44,627 nucleotides of DNA from Nocardia seriolae NBRC 15557 (GTDB lineage: Bacteria; Actinomycetota; Actinomycetes; Mycobacteriales; Mycobacteriaceae): the NCBI RefSeq assembly GCF_007990715.1, contig NZ_BJWY01000054.1:1-44627 (forward strand), written 5' to 3'. Positions 7,017 through 14,985 of this stretch are shown piece by piece. A program made the translations under genes and the position numbers. The stretch's first letter is position 1; every line of letters begins with the position of its first letter. The notes below the pieces were generated by a model. It was given only the letters and a program-made list of their open reading frames with translations. It ran no database searches and was not told where the DNA came from.

Positions 7017-7973
7017 ATGGACTACGAGTCGCGAATGTACGAGCTGGAATTCCCGGCTCCGCAGCTGTCGTCCGACGATGGCTCGGGTCCGGTTCTGGTG
7101 CACGGCCTCGAGGGCTTCACCGACGCCGGACACGCGGTGCGCCTGGCCACCACGCACCTCAAGGAAAGCCTCGAGCACGAACTGGTCGCCTCGTTCGACA
7201 TGGACGAGTTGCTCGACTACCGCTCGCGGCGTCCGCTGATGACCTTCAAGACCGATCACTTCTCCGACTACACCGAGCCGGAACTGAGCCTGTGGGCCCT
7301 CAAGGACACCGCGGGCACCCCGTTCCTGCTGCTGGCCGGGCTGGAACCGGACCTGCGCTGGGAGAAGTTCGTCACCGCGGTGCGGCTGCTGGCCGAACAG
7401 CTCGGCGTGCGGCGCACCATCGGGCTGAGCGCGATCCCCATGGCGATCCCGCACACCCGCCCGCTCGGCGTCACCGCGCACGCCTCGGACTCCGATCTGA
7501 TCGGTGATCACCAGCGCTGGCCGGGTGAGCTGCAGGTGCCGGGCAGCGCGTCCTCGCTGCTGGAATTCCGGATGGCCCAGCACGGGCACGAGTCGGTCGG
7601 CTTCTCGGTGCACGTGCCGCACTACCTGACCCAGACCGCGTATCCCGAAGCGGCGCAGACGCTGCTGGAGAACGTGGCCGAGAACGCGGGCCTCGAACTG
7701 CCCCTCGCGGCGCTCACCGATGCCGCGGCGCGGGTGCGCGAGCAGGTCAACGAGCACATCGCGGGCAACTCCGAGGTGGAGACCGTGGTGCAGGCCCTCG
7801 AACGCCAGTACGACAGCTTCGTCACCGCCCAGGAACGCCAGTCCAGCCTGCTGGCCGGCGACGAGACCGAGCTGCCCACCGGCGACGAGCTGGGCGCCGA
7901 GTTCGAGCGCTTCCTGGCCGAGCAGGCCGGGTTCACCGACGGCGACGGAACCGATAATCCGCCGCTGCGATAG
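7017..7973 (+). CDS. PAC2 family protein
   Basis: A 318-residue cytosolic protein of the PAC2 (proteasome-assembly-chaperone-like) family, found in most actinobacteria and related to M. tuberculosis Rv2714. The phosphorylase-like alpha/beta core includes VLVHGLEGFTDAGHAVRLATTHL, then FLLLAGLEPDLRWEKF, GLSAIPMAIPHTRP, and a helical C-terminal region from about residue 220. The biochemical role in bacteria is unsettled. The ATG at 7017 has AAGGAG 6 nt upstream. The helicase gene follows 46 nt later, an order conserved in related genera. Confidence 0.88.
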   Translation: MDYESRMYELEFPAPQLSSDDGSGPVLVHGLEGFTDAGHAVRLATTHLKESLEHELVASFDMDELLDYRSRRPLMTFKTDHFSDYTEPELSLWALKDTAGTPFLLLAGLEPDLRWEKFVTAVRLLAEQLGVRRTIGLSAIPMAIPHTRPLGVTAHASDSDLIGDHQRWPGELQVPGSASSLLEFRMAQHGHESVGFSVHVPHYLTQTAYPEAAQTLLENVAENAGLELPLAALTDAAARVREQVNEHIAGNSEVETVVQALERQYDSFVTAQERQSSLLAGDETELPTGDELGAEFERFLAEQAGFTDGDGTDNPPLR

Positions 7974-8005
7974 TGGTCGCTGCCGGGTTTCGCGGTGACG
8001 ACCGG

Positions 8006-8011
8006 TAACGT
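8006..8011 (+). promoter_or_regulatory. -10 box TAACGT of a probable leaderless promoter
   Basis: TAACGT lies 8 nt before the GTG start at 8020, and no Shine-Dalgarno sequence is visible. This spacing places the transcription start at or next to the start codon. Confidence 0.5.
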
Positions 8012-8019
8012 TGGTCGGC

Positions 8020-10530
8020 GTGCAGCTGTCCGAATTGGTTCCCGACTTTGCCGTATCCGACGTGGACCCGGAGTGGTTGTACGAGACCTTCGCCGACTGG
8101 GCGAGCTCGGAGGGCCTGAGCCTGTACCCGGCGCAGGAAGAGGCGCTGCTGGAACTGGTGACCGGGTCCAACGTCATTCTCAACACCCCGACCGGGTCCG
8201 GTAAGTCGCTGGTCGCCCTGGGCGCGCACTTCGCGGCGCTCAACAAGGGCCAGCGCAGCTACTACACCGCACCGATCAAGGCCCTTGTCAGCGAGAAGTT
8301 CTTCGCGCTGTGCGAGGTCTTCGGAGCCGACCGGGTCGGCATGGTGACCGGCGACGCGGCGGTCAATCCGGAAGCGCCCATCATCTGCGCGACCGCGGAG
8401 ATCCTGGCCAATCTGGCACTGCGCGAAGGCGCGGCCGCCGATGTCGGCCAGGTCATCATGGACGAGTTCCACTATTACGCCGACCCGGATCGCGGCTGGG
8501 CGTGGCAGGTGCCGCTGATCGAACTGCCCAACGCGCAGTTCCTGCTCATGTCGGCCACCCTGGGCGAGGTCGACTTCTTCGCCGAGGACCTCACCAAACG
8601 CACCGGGCGCGAGACCGCCATCGTCTCCGGCTCGGAACGGCCGGTGCCGCTGAGCTTCTCGTACGTGCGCACCCCGATCACCGAAACCCTCGAGGACCTG
8701 GTGACCACCAGCCTCGCGCCGGTGTACGTCGTGCACTTCACCCAGGCCGCGGCCATGGAACGGGCCCAGGCGCTGATGAGCGTCAACATGTCGTCCAAGG
8801 CCGACAAGGAGGCCATCGCGGCGGCCATCGGCGAATTCCGCTTCGCCACCGGATTCGGCAAGACGCTGTCGCGGTTCATCCGCCACGGCGTCGGCGTGCA
8901 CCACGCGGGCATGCTGCCCAAATACCGGCGACTGGTCGAGAAGCTCGCCCAGGACGGGCTGCTGAAGGTGGTGTGCGGCACCGACACCCTCGGGGTCGGC
9001 ATCAATGTCCCGATCCGCACCGTGCTGCTGACCGGGCTCACCAAATACGACGGGGTGCGCACGCGGCGGCTCAATGCGCGCGAGTTCCATCAGATCGCCG
9101 GGCGGGCCGGGCGCGCGGGCTACGACACCATGGGCACCGTGGTCGTGCAGGCCCCCGAGCACGAGGTGGAGAACGCGCGGCTGATCGCCAAGGCGGGCGA
9201 CGATCCCAAGAAGCTCAAGAAGGTGGTCAAACGCAAGCCACCCGAGGGGTTCGTGTCCTGGTCGGAGGACACCTTCGACCGGCTGGTCGCCGCCTCGCCC
9301 GAGCCCATGGTGTCGCGGTTCAACGTGACCAACGCCATGCTGCTGAATGTGATTGCGCGCAAAGGCAATTGCTTCTACGCCATGCGGCACCTGCTGGAGC
9401 AGAACCACGAGCCGCGCGCGGCGCAGCGCAAGCACATCCTCAAGGCGATCCGGCTCTACCGGGCGCTGCGGGACGCGGGCGTGGTGCAGCAGCTCGACGA
9501 ACCCGACCGGTACGGACGCCATGCCCGGCTCATGGTCGACCTGCAACGCGACTTCGCGCTCGATCAGCCGCTGTCGCCGTTCGCGCTCACGGCACTGGAA
9601 CTCCTGGACAAGGAGTCGCCGACCTACACCCTCGATGTGATCTCGCTCATCGAAGCCACCCTCGAGGATCCGCGGCAGCTGCTCATGGCCCAGCAACACA
9701 AGGCGCGCGGCGTAGCGGTCGCGGAGATGAAGGCCGACAGGATCGAATACGAGGAGCGCATGGAACTCCTCGAAGAGGTCACCTGGCCCAAACCGCTGGC
9801 CGCCGAACTCATCGAGCCCGCGTTCGAGACCTACAAGGCCGGGCATCCGTGGGTGTCGGAGTTCGAGCCCTCCCCCAAGTCCGTGGTGCGCGAAATGGTC
9901 GAGCGCTCCATGACCTTCGCCGAACTGGTGTCGGGCTACGAGCTGGCCCGCTCCGAGGGCGTGGTGCTGCGCTACCTCGCCGACGCCTACCGCGCACTGC
10001 GGCGGACCGTGCCCGAGCAGGCCCGCACCGAGGAACTCGACGACATCACCGAATGGCTGGGCGAGCTCATCCGGCAGGTCGACTCCAGCCTGCTCGACGA
10101 ATGGGAGCAGCTCACCAATCCCGGCGCGGAGTCCGACGAGCAGCAGGTGGCGTTCGGGGCCGAGACGGTCCGGCCGATCACCGCCAACGAGCGCGCCTTC
10201 CGGGTCCTGGTGCGCAACGCCATGTTCCGGCGCGTGGACCTGGCCGCGCTGCGGCACTGGGACGCACTGGCCGAGATGGGCGACGAGCTGGATTGGGAGA
10301 CCGAGCTGGGGCCCTATTTCGACGAGTACGGGACCATCGGGACCGGTCCGACTGCCCGGGGGCCGCAGCTCTTCCGGGTCGAGCAGCGGCCCGGATTCTG
10401 GGATGTGCGCCAGGTGCTCGACGACCCCAATGGCGACCACGGGTGGTCCATCGACGCCATTGTCGATCTGGCCGAGTCCGATGCCGCGGGCGAAGTGGTG
10501 TTCGACGAGGTCGCCGTCAGCGCGGGCTGA
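8020..10530 (+). CDS. DEAD/DEAH-box helicase with DUF3516-type C-terminus
   Basis: An 836-residue superfamily II helicase. Motif I is TPTGSGKS, motif II is the variant DEFH, motif III is MSATL, and motif VI is HQIAGRAGRAGYDT, as in the Ski2/HelY group. The long C-terminal half (from about residue 400) matches the region called DUF3516 in actinobacterial helicases. It probably unwinds RNA, but the substrate is not known. A GTG at 8020 is preferred to the TTG at 8011. The gene follows the PAC2 gene, and the pair is conserved across mycolate-producing actinobacteria. The gene is read through by a long antisense open frame that has no family resemblance. Confidence 0.88.
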   Translation: MQLSELVPDFAVSDVDPEWLYETFADWASSEGLSLYPAQEEALLELVTGSNVILNTPTGSGKSLVALGAHFAALNKGQRSYYTAPIKALVSEKFFALCEVFGADRVGMVTGDAAVNPEAPIICATAEILANLALREGAAADVGQVIMDEFHYYADPDRGWAWQVPLIELPNAQFLLMSATLGEVDFFAEDLTKRTGRETAIVSGSERPVPLSFSYVRTPITETLEDLVTTSLAPVYVVHFTQAAAMERAQALMSVNMSSKADKEAIAAAIGEFRFATGFGKTLSRFIRHGVGVHHAGMLPKYRRLVEKLAQDGLLKVVCGTDTLGVGINVPIRTVLLTGLTKYDGVRTRRLNAREFHQIAGRAGRAGYDTMGTVVVQAPEHEVENARLIAKAGDDPKKLKKVVKRKPPEGFVSWSEDTFDRLVAASPEPMVSRFNVTNAMLLNVIARKGNCFYAMRHLLEQNHEPRAAQRKHILKAIRLYRALRDAGVVQQLDEPDRYGRHARLMVDLQRDFALDQPLSPFALTALELLDKESPTYTLDVISLIEATLEDPRQLLMAQQHKARGVAVAEMKADRIEYEERMELLEEVTWPKPLAAELIEPAFETYKAGHPWVSEFEPSPKSVVREMVERSMTFAELVSGYELARSEGVVLRYLADAYRALRRTVPEQARTEELDDITEWLGELIRQVDSSLLDEWEQLTNPGAESDEQQVAFGAETVRPITANERAFRVLVRNAMFRRVDLAALRHWDALAEMGDELDWETELGPYFDEYGTIGTGPTARGPQLFRVEQRPGFWDVRQVLDDPNGDHGWSIDAIVDLAESDAAGEVVFDEVAVSAG

Positions 10531-10561
10531 CGAGAGACCGACTGGTCGGGCCGGGCACGGC

Positions 10562-10616
10562 CGAGAGTCATACTCTCGTAAGACCTCACGCGGGGTAGAT
10601 GTACGAATCCCCGCGT
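10562..10616. terminator. Two hairpins between the helicase and the polyamine operon
   Basis: CGAGAGT-CAT-ACTCTCG (10562-10578) is followed by ACGCGGGG (10588-10595) pairing with CCCCGCGT (10609-10616). They lie 32-86 nt past the helicase stop and upstream of the next promoter, so termination is the simplest role. Neither has a T-tract. Confidence 0.45.
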
Positions 10617-10669
10617 TAGAGTGACGTAATCGATCGTCCACCGGTTCGTTTCTCGAGGCCCAACGCGTG

Positions 10670-10675
10670 TATTGT
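10670..10675 (+). promoter_or_regulatory. Candidate -10 box of the polyamine operon
   Basis: TATTGT, about 70 nt before the decarboxylase start. It is the best -10 match in the 215-bp gap and implies a 5' leader of about 60 nt. No strong -35 box is visible. Confidence 0.3.
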
Positions 10676-10745
10676 CGCGCAGGTTGCCTGAATCCCTGCC
10701 GCTTGGCCGACAGAAAAGAGTTCCCTTAGATTGCCCGGTCGAAAC

Positions 10746-11846
10746 ATGCCCGAGTCGCCCTGTCTGGTCATCGACCTCGACAAGGTCCGCGCGAACTACC
10801 GCGCACTGCACGCCGCCCTACCCGCGGCACGAATTCGCTTCGCCGTCAAGGCGAGTCCCGTGCCGGAGATCATCCGGCTGCTGAACGACGAGGGCGCGGA
10901 GTTCGACGTCGCCAGCGTCGGAGAGATCGAACTCTGCCTCGCGCAGGGCGTCGACCCGGCCGTCATGTGCTACGGCAATCCCATCAAGAAGGCCTCGCAG
11001 ATCGCCACCGCCTACGCGGCGGGCGTGCGGCGCTACGCCTTCGACACCGAGGACGACCTCGAGCGCATCGCCGAGCACGCGCCGGGCTCGGAGGTCGAGT
11101 GCCGGTTCCTGTCGTCTGCTCCGCAGTCGCAGACGCCGTTCGGCACCAAGTTCGGCTGCGCGCCGGGCGAGGCCAAGCGGCTGCTGGTGCGGGCGCATGA
11201 CCTCGGACTGCAGGTGGTCGGTCCCTACTTCCACGTCGGCTCCCAGCAGCTGGACCCGAAGGCCTGGGGCATCGGCATCGAGCAGGCGGGTGCCATCGCG
11301 GAAGCGCTGGCCATCAAGGACATTCCAGTCACGGCGGTGAATATCGGTGGGGGACTGCCGATTTCGTACGCCGATCCGGCTCCGGGACTCGCGGAGCTGG
11401 GCGCGGCCATCGCCGAGGCGGCGGGCCGCTACCTCCCGGAACACACCTCGCTCGTCGTGGAACCCGGTCGCGCCCTGGTGGGCAATACCGGTGTGATCCA
11501 CGCCGAAGTGGTGAATGTTCGCGTAGCGCCGGACGGGCGGCGCTGGGTATACTTCGACATCGGCCGCTACAACGGCATGGCCGAAACCGAGAACGAGTAC
11601 ATCACCTACCGATTCCAAACCGATCGGGACACGGATCCGAAGGACGAAGCGGTGGTAGCCGGTCCTACGTGTGACGGCGACGATGTACTCTATCAACGCA
11701 CGCGTGTCCTCCTTCCGACCACGTTGCGAGCCGGTGATCCAGTCCGGATCCTCGAAACCGGCGCCTATACGGCGAGCTATTCGTCGGTGTCCTTCAACGG
11801 TTTTCCGCCTTTGACTGTTCATGTCACTGGCGCTGAGCGAGAGTGA
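10746..11846 (+). CDS. PLP-dependent ornithine/lysine-type decarboxylase
   Basis: A 366-residue alanine-racemase-fold (group IV) amino-acid decarboxylase, most like eukaryotic-type ornithine decarboxylases. K35 in FAVKASP is the PLP Schiff-base lysine. HVGSQ, the glycine loop GGGLP, EPGR (phosphate contact), CDGDD (catalytic Cys and substrate-binding Asp) and the aromatic GAYTASY are all present. The predicted reaction is ornithine to putrescine (or lysine to cadaverine) plus CO2. The next gene, 9 nt downstream, encodes the enzymes that turn putrescine into spermidine, which favours ornithine. The start could also be a TTG at 10731; the ATG is chosen. No Shine-Dalgarno sequence is obvious. 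Confidence 0.9.
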   Translation: MPESPCLVIDLDKVRANYRALHAALPAARIRFAVKASPVPEIIRLLNDEGAEFDVASVGEIELCLAQGVDPAVMCYGNPIKKASQIATAYAAGVRRYAFDTEDDLERIAEHAPGSEVECRFLSSAPQSQTPFGTKFGCAPGEAKRLLVRAHDLGLQVVGPYFHVGSQQLDPKAWGIGIEQAGAIAEALAIKDIPVTAVNIGGGLPISYADPAPGLAELGAAIAEAAGRYLPEHTSLVVEPGRALVGNTGVIHAEVVNVRVAPDGRRWVYFDIGRYNGMAETENEYITYRFQTDRDTDPKDEAVVAGPTCDGDDVLYQRTRVLLPTTLRAGDPVRILETGAYTASYSSVSFNGFPPLTVHVTGAERE

Positions 11847-11855
11847 GTTTTAGCC

Positions 11856-13073
11856 ATGATCACGGCAGAATTCACCGGCTGGCACGTGCTGGCCGAGTTC
11901 GGTGGTGTCGACGCCAACCTCTGCGACGACCTCGAACGACTCGAAACCGCGCTTCGAAAATCGTTGGTCGCCGCGGGGGTGACCATCTGCGATGTCGTGA
12001 GCAAGAAGTTCGAGCCGCAGGGTGCCACCATCCTGGCCCTTTTGGCCGAGTCGCACGCCTCGATCCACACCTACCCTGAGTCCGGCGACATCTTCGTCGA
12101 CGTATTCACTTGCGGCAGTATCGGTTCCGGCGCCACCAAGGCCGTGGAACTGCTGCAGCAGGAGCTGTCCCCGGGTTCGGTGAACATCGAGGTCATCCAG
12201 CGCGGGCACACCGCCCGCCGGATCCACGAGCCGGTGGGCGAGGGCCTGACCCGGGTGTGGAACACGACGGAAACCATCGTCGACACCAACACCCCGTTCC
12301 AGCACATGGTGATCGCGCGGACCGAGCAGGGCATCTCCCTGTTCTCCGACGACGATCGCCAGTCCACCGAGTTCTCGCAGCTCACCTACCACGAGGCCAT
12401 GCTGGTCCCGGGGTACGCGCTGGCCGCGAAGCTGGACAAGGTGCTGATCATCGGTTCCGGCGAGGGCGTCGCCTCGCAGATGTCGGTGGCCGCGGGCGCC
12501 TCGCTCGTCGATCACGTCGACATCGACCAGCTGGAGGTGGAGCTGTGCGCCGAGCACCTCCCCTACGGCTACAGCCCGGCCGACCTGGCCGAGGCGGTCG
12601 CGCAGACCGGCCCGATCAAGATGCACTACGCCGACGGCTGGGACTTCCTGGCCAAGGCCGAGGCCGCGGGCGTGCGCTACGACATGATCTGCATCGACCT
12701 GCCCGACGAGCGGGTCGAGGACGCGCAGCACAACCGCCTCTACGAGGACGACTTCCTCAACCGGTGTAAGGCGCTGCTGGCCGAGGGTGGCGTGCTCGCC
12801 GCGCAGGCCGGCTGTCAGACCATGTGGCGCAACGAGACTCTCAAGCGCTCGTGGACCCGCTTCCACAACCTGTTCGAGACGGTCGTCCCGTACGTGAGCG
12901 ACGAGCACGAGTGGACGTTCATCTTCGGTACCCCGGCCGCGGTCGCGGATCCGGTGGCCAAGATGACCGCCACCCTGGCGACGCTGCCCTACAAGGCCGA
13001 GACCATCGACGCGCAGGCGCTGGTCCGCGGCGCGATCGAGCCGCACGCGCTGCGTGTGGGCGTGAGCGTCTAG
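11856..13073 (+). CDS. AdoMet decarboxylase-spermidine synthase fusion (SpeD-SpeE)
   Basis: A 405-residue two-domain protein. Residues 1-115 resemble prokaryotic class 1B S-adenosylmethionine decarboxylase. ESHASIHTYPE contains the self-cleavage site E65-S66 that yields the pyruvoyl cofactor, H71 is the processing histidine, and C86 in DVFTCG is the catalytic cysteine. Residues 120-405 resemble spermidine synthase, with TYHEAMLVP and the SAM-type loop IIGSGEGVAS followed by DHVDID. The usual GGGDGG loop is altered to GSGEGV, and the DxxDP-GPA segment is replaced by IDLPDERVED. The fusion would make decarboxylated SAM and use it in the same polypeptide, although chain cleavage at S66 detaches the first 65 residues. 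It follows the decarboxylase gene after 9 nt, so one operon encodes a complete ornithine-to-spermidine route. Confidence 0.88.
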   Translation: MITAEFTGWHVLAEFGGVDANLCDDLERLETALRKSLVAAGVTICDVVSKKFEPQGATILALLAESHASIHTYPESGDIFVDVFTCGSIGSGATKAVELLQQELSPGSVNIEVIQRGHTARRIHEPVGEGLTRVWNTTETIVDTNTPFQHMVIARTEQGISLFSDDDRQSTEFSQLTYHEAMLVPGYALAAKLDKVLIIGSGEGVASQMSVAAGASLVDHVDIDQLEVELCAEHLPYGYSPADLAEAVAQTGPIKMHYADGWDFLAKAEAAGVRYDMICIDLPDERVEDAQHNRLYEDDFLNRCKALLAEGGVLAAQAGCQTMWRNETLKRSWTRFHNLFETVVPYVSDEHEWTFIFGTPAAVADPVAKMTATLATLPYKAETIDAQALVRGAIEPHALRVGVSV

Positions 13074-13090
13074 TCGAACCGCTGTACCGG

Positions 13091-13130
13091 AGCGCCCCGC
13101 ACACCTGAGTGTGCGGGGCGCTTCGTTTTT
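13091..13130 (+). terminator. Strong intrinsic terminator of the polyamine operon
   Basis: AGCGCCCCGCACA (13091-13103) pairs perfectly with 13110-13122 around a CCTGAG loop, followed by TTCGTTTTT. This is one of the few terminators in the window with a T-rich tail. Confidence 0.92.
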
Positions 13131-13142
13131 CGTTGTCCTCGG

Positions 13143-13164
13143 CGACGGATTTCGTTGTCCGTCG
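13143..13164 (-). terminator. Hairpin downstream of the FabH-like gene
   Basis: CGACGGA (13143-13149) pairs with TCCGTCG (13158-13164), loop of 8 nt, 12 nt past the stop on the minus strand. It adjoins the polyamine terminator, separating the convergent units. Confidence 0.45.
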
Positions 13165-13175
13165 GTTCATGAAGA

Positions 13176-14213
13176 TCAGGCGATGGCGGGCAGCCGGACC
13201 ACCTGACCGGCGTAGGCCAGGCCCGCGCCGAAGCCGAGCAGCAGCGCGGTGTCGCCGGGCTTGGACTCACCCGAACGCAGCAGCTGTTCCATCGCCATCG
13301 GGATCGACGCGGCGCTGGTGTTGCCGGTCTGCGCGATATCCCTTGCGACAGCGATGTTTTCGGGCATGTGCAGGGTGCGCACCAGGGCGTCGGTGATGCG
13401 GCCGTTGGCCTGGTGCGGGACGAAGGCGTCCAGGTCGTCGACGGTCACGCCCGCCTGGTCCAGGGCGTCGCGGCAGGCCTTCTCCAGGAACGTGACGGCC
13501 CAGCGGAATACGGCCGCGCCGTTCATCCGGATGTAGGGCCGCACCGTGGTGCCGCCGGTCGCCTCGGCCTCGGCGACCTCGGCGAAGTACTGCTGAAAGT
13601 CCTTGTCCTGCTTGATCGCCGCGGTCTGGCCGCCGTCCGAGCCCCAGGCCACCGGGCCGATGCCCTCGGTGTCCGAGGTGCCCACCACGACCGCGCCCGC
13701 GCCGTCGGCGAAGATGAACGCGCAGGTGCGGTCGTCCTGGTCGAGCAGGTCGGAGAGCCGTTCCACGCCGATCACCAGCACGTGGCGGGCCTGTCCGGCG
13801 CGAATCAGGTTGGCGGCGTTGGCCAGTGCGTAGCAGAAGCCCGCGCATCCGGCCGAGACGTCGAATGCGGCGGTGTCGTGCATGCCGAGTTCGGTGGCGA
13901 CCACGGCCCCGGCCGACGGGCCGAGCACCATCTGCGAGGAGGTGGCCAGGATGACGGCGTCGATCTGCTGGGCGGTGACACCGGCGGCTTGGAGGGCGTC
14001 GCGGGCCGCGGCGCTGCTCATGCCGACGATGGTCTCCTCGGCATCGGCCCAGTGGCGGGCCTCGATGCCGGAGCGGGTCCGGATCCACTCGTCGGAGGAA
14101 TTGATCCGATCGACGATCTCGGCATTGGGGACCACCCGGCGGGGTCGGTAGACGCCGAGGCCGAGCAGCGCGGCGTGGGCGACCGGGGTGGCGGTGGCGA
14201 TCTGGGCTGGCAT
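13176..14213 (-). CDS. 3-oxoacyl-ACP synthase III-like protein (FabH family)
   Basis: A 345-residue thiolase-fold condensing enzyme. The catalytic triad is visible: the Cys in VSAGCAGFCYA, the His in VPHQANGRI and the Asn in GNTSAASIPMAM. The C-terminal GFGAGLAYAGQVVRLP is typical of KAS III. It condenses an acyl-CoA primer with malonyl-ACP in the cytosol. It is not beside other fatty-acid genes, so it may be an accessory KAS III instead of the housekeeping one. The ATG at 14213 has AGAGGA about 9 nt upstream. It is divergent from a TetR gene; two palindromes in the gap suggest that it is under TetR control. Confidence 0.9.
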   Translation of the reverse strand: MPAQIATATPVAHAALLGLGVYRPRRVVPNAEIVDRINSSDEWIRTRSGIEARHWADAEETIVGMSSAAARDALQAAGVTAQQIDAVILATSSQMVLGPSAGAVVATELGMHDTAAFDVSAGCAGFCYALANAANLIRAGQARHVLVIGVERLSDLLDQDDRTCAFIFADGAGAVVVGTSDTEGIGPVAWGSDGGQTAAIKQDKDFQQYFAEVAEAEATGGTTVRPYIRMNGAAVFRWAVTFLEKACRDALDQAGVTVDDLDAFVPHQANGRITDALVRTLHMPENIAVARDIAQTGNTSAASIPMAMEQLLRSGESKPGDTALLLGFGAGLAYAGQVVRLPAIA

Positions 14214-14246
14214 GCGCGGAATTCCTCTGTCCCATGAGTACCAAAG

Positions 14247-14270
14247 CATGTGTACCGATCGGTTCACATG
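14247..14270. promoter_or_regulatory. TetR operator, site 1
   Basis: A 24-bp near-perfect palindrome with outer arms CATGTG...CACATG and core ACCGATCGGT (14254-14263); only one symmetric pair mismatches. It lies 34 bp upstream of the FabH-like start. Confidence 0.75.
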
Positions 14271-14287
14271 GGTAAGGTTTAACATGG

Positions 14288-14302
14288 ACCGATCGGTTCA
14301 CA
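14288..14302. promoter_or_regulatory. TetR operator, site 2
   Basis: ACCGATCGGTTCACA repeats the core and right flank of site 1, with the core at 14288-14297. Core centres are exactly 34 bp apart. It lies closer to tetR (start 14334), suggesting that both divergent genes are controlled. Confidence 0.7.
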
Positions 14303-14333
14303 CAAGCTTTCGAAGGATTCCGGAGGGATTTGC

Positions 14334-14918
14334 ATGACGGCGGGACCGCGCGCCCGATTGATCGCGAGCACGATCACCACCGTCCAGGAGCACGGCGTGC
14401 ACTCCGCCGGGCTCAATGAGCTGCTCAAGCGCAGCAATGCCTCCAGGAACTCGCTCTACCAGCACTTCCCTTCCGGCAAGGGCGAATTGGTGGCAACCGC
14501 GGCCCGCCTGGTGGCCCGCATGGTCTACTCGCACGTGAGCCGCATGGCCGACGCCCTGCCCACCGCGCCGACCCTGGCGGGCTGGGTGGACGAGCTACTC
14601 GGCTTCTGGCGCGGCCAGCTGGAGACCAGCGAATACCGCGCGGGATCGTTCATGATGGCCGCCGCCCTCGACGAGCTCGACCCCATGTTGCAATCCTCGG
14701 CCGGGCAGGCCTTCTCCGAATGGACCGCCCGCCTGGCCGACGGCATGGTCGAGGCGGGCATCGAACGCGCCACCGCCTGCTCCCTGGCCGGGTTCACCCT
14801 GTCGGTCATCGAGGGCGCGATCGTCCAGAGCCGCGCCCTCAAATCCACCCTCCCCTTCACCGACGGCGGCACCCAGCTCACCGTCCTGCTCCGCCACCAC
14901 CTCCCCAGCCGCCGCTGA
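14334..14918 (+). CDS. TetR/AcrR family transcriptional repressor
   Basis: A 194-residue one-component regulator. The N-terminal HTH (residues 5-50) includes the recognition-helix segment NASRNSLYQHFPSGKGELV, closely like the LmrA/YxaF subgroup, and the C-terminal ligand domain has FMMAAALDELDP. The inducer is unknown. The ATG has GGAGGG 6 nt upstream. It is divergent from the FabH-like gene, with two ACCGATCGGT palindromes between, so it probably represses itself and that gene, perhaps sensing an acyl or hydrophobic compound. Confidence 0.92.
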   Translation: MTAGPRARLIASTITTVQEHGVHSAGLNELLKRSNASRNSLYQHFPSGKGELVATAARLVARMVYSHVSRMADALPTAPTLAGWVDELLGFWRGQLETSEYRAGSFMMAAALDELDPMLQSSAGQAFSEWTARLADGMVEAGIERATACSLAGFTLSVIEGAIVQSRALKSTLPFTDGGTQLTVLLRHHLPSRR

Positions 14919-14947
14919 CCCGGACGCTGCCGCCGAGCCGGACGCTA

Positions 14948-14978
14948 TTGACTTGGAGCACGCTCCAAGTCGTAGCGT
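14948..14978 (+). promoter_or_regulatory. MerR-type promoter of the aldo/keto reductase gene
   Basis: -35 TTGACT (14948-14953) and -10 TAGCGT (14973-14978) are separated by 19 bp. A perfect palindrome, ACTTGGAGC-AC-GCTCCAAGT (14951-14970), fills the spacer. The long spacer with a central dyad is the hallmark of MerR-activated promoters, and CTTGGAG...CTCCAAG resembles the NmlR/AdhR subgroup. The -10 ends 7 nt before the ATG, so the mRNA may be leaderless. Confidence 0.85.
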
Positions 14979-14985
14979 CGTTTCC

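Noticed and set aside
7933..10641. 902-codon open frame antisense to the helicase gene
   Set aside because: It mirrors the helicase in a GC-rich genome, is dominated by His/Gly/Arg/Leu, and has no family resemblance; the plus-strand helicase has all motifs.
11850..13046. 398-codon open frame antisense to the SpeD-SpeE fusion
   Set aside because: Composition is typical of a shadow frame, and the plus strand contains the catalytic motifs of both enzymes.
14254..14297. IdeR iron boxes near the TetR gene
   Set aside because: The palindromes are ACCGATCGGT and do not resemble the TTAGGTTAGSCTAACCTAA-type iron box.
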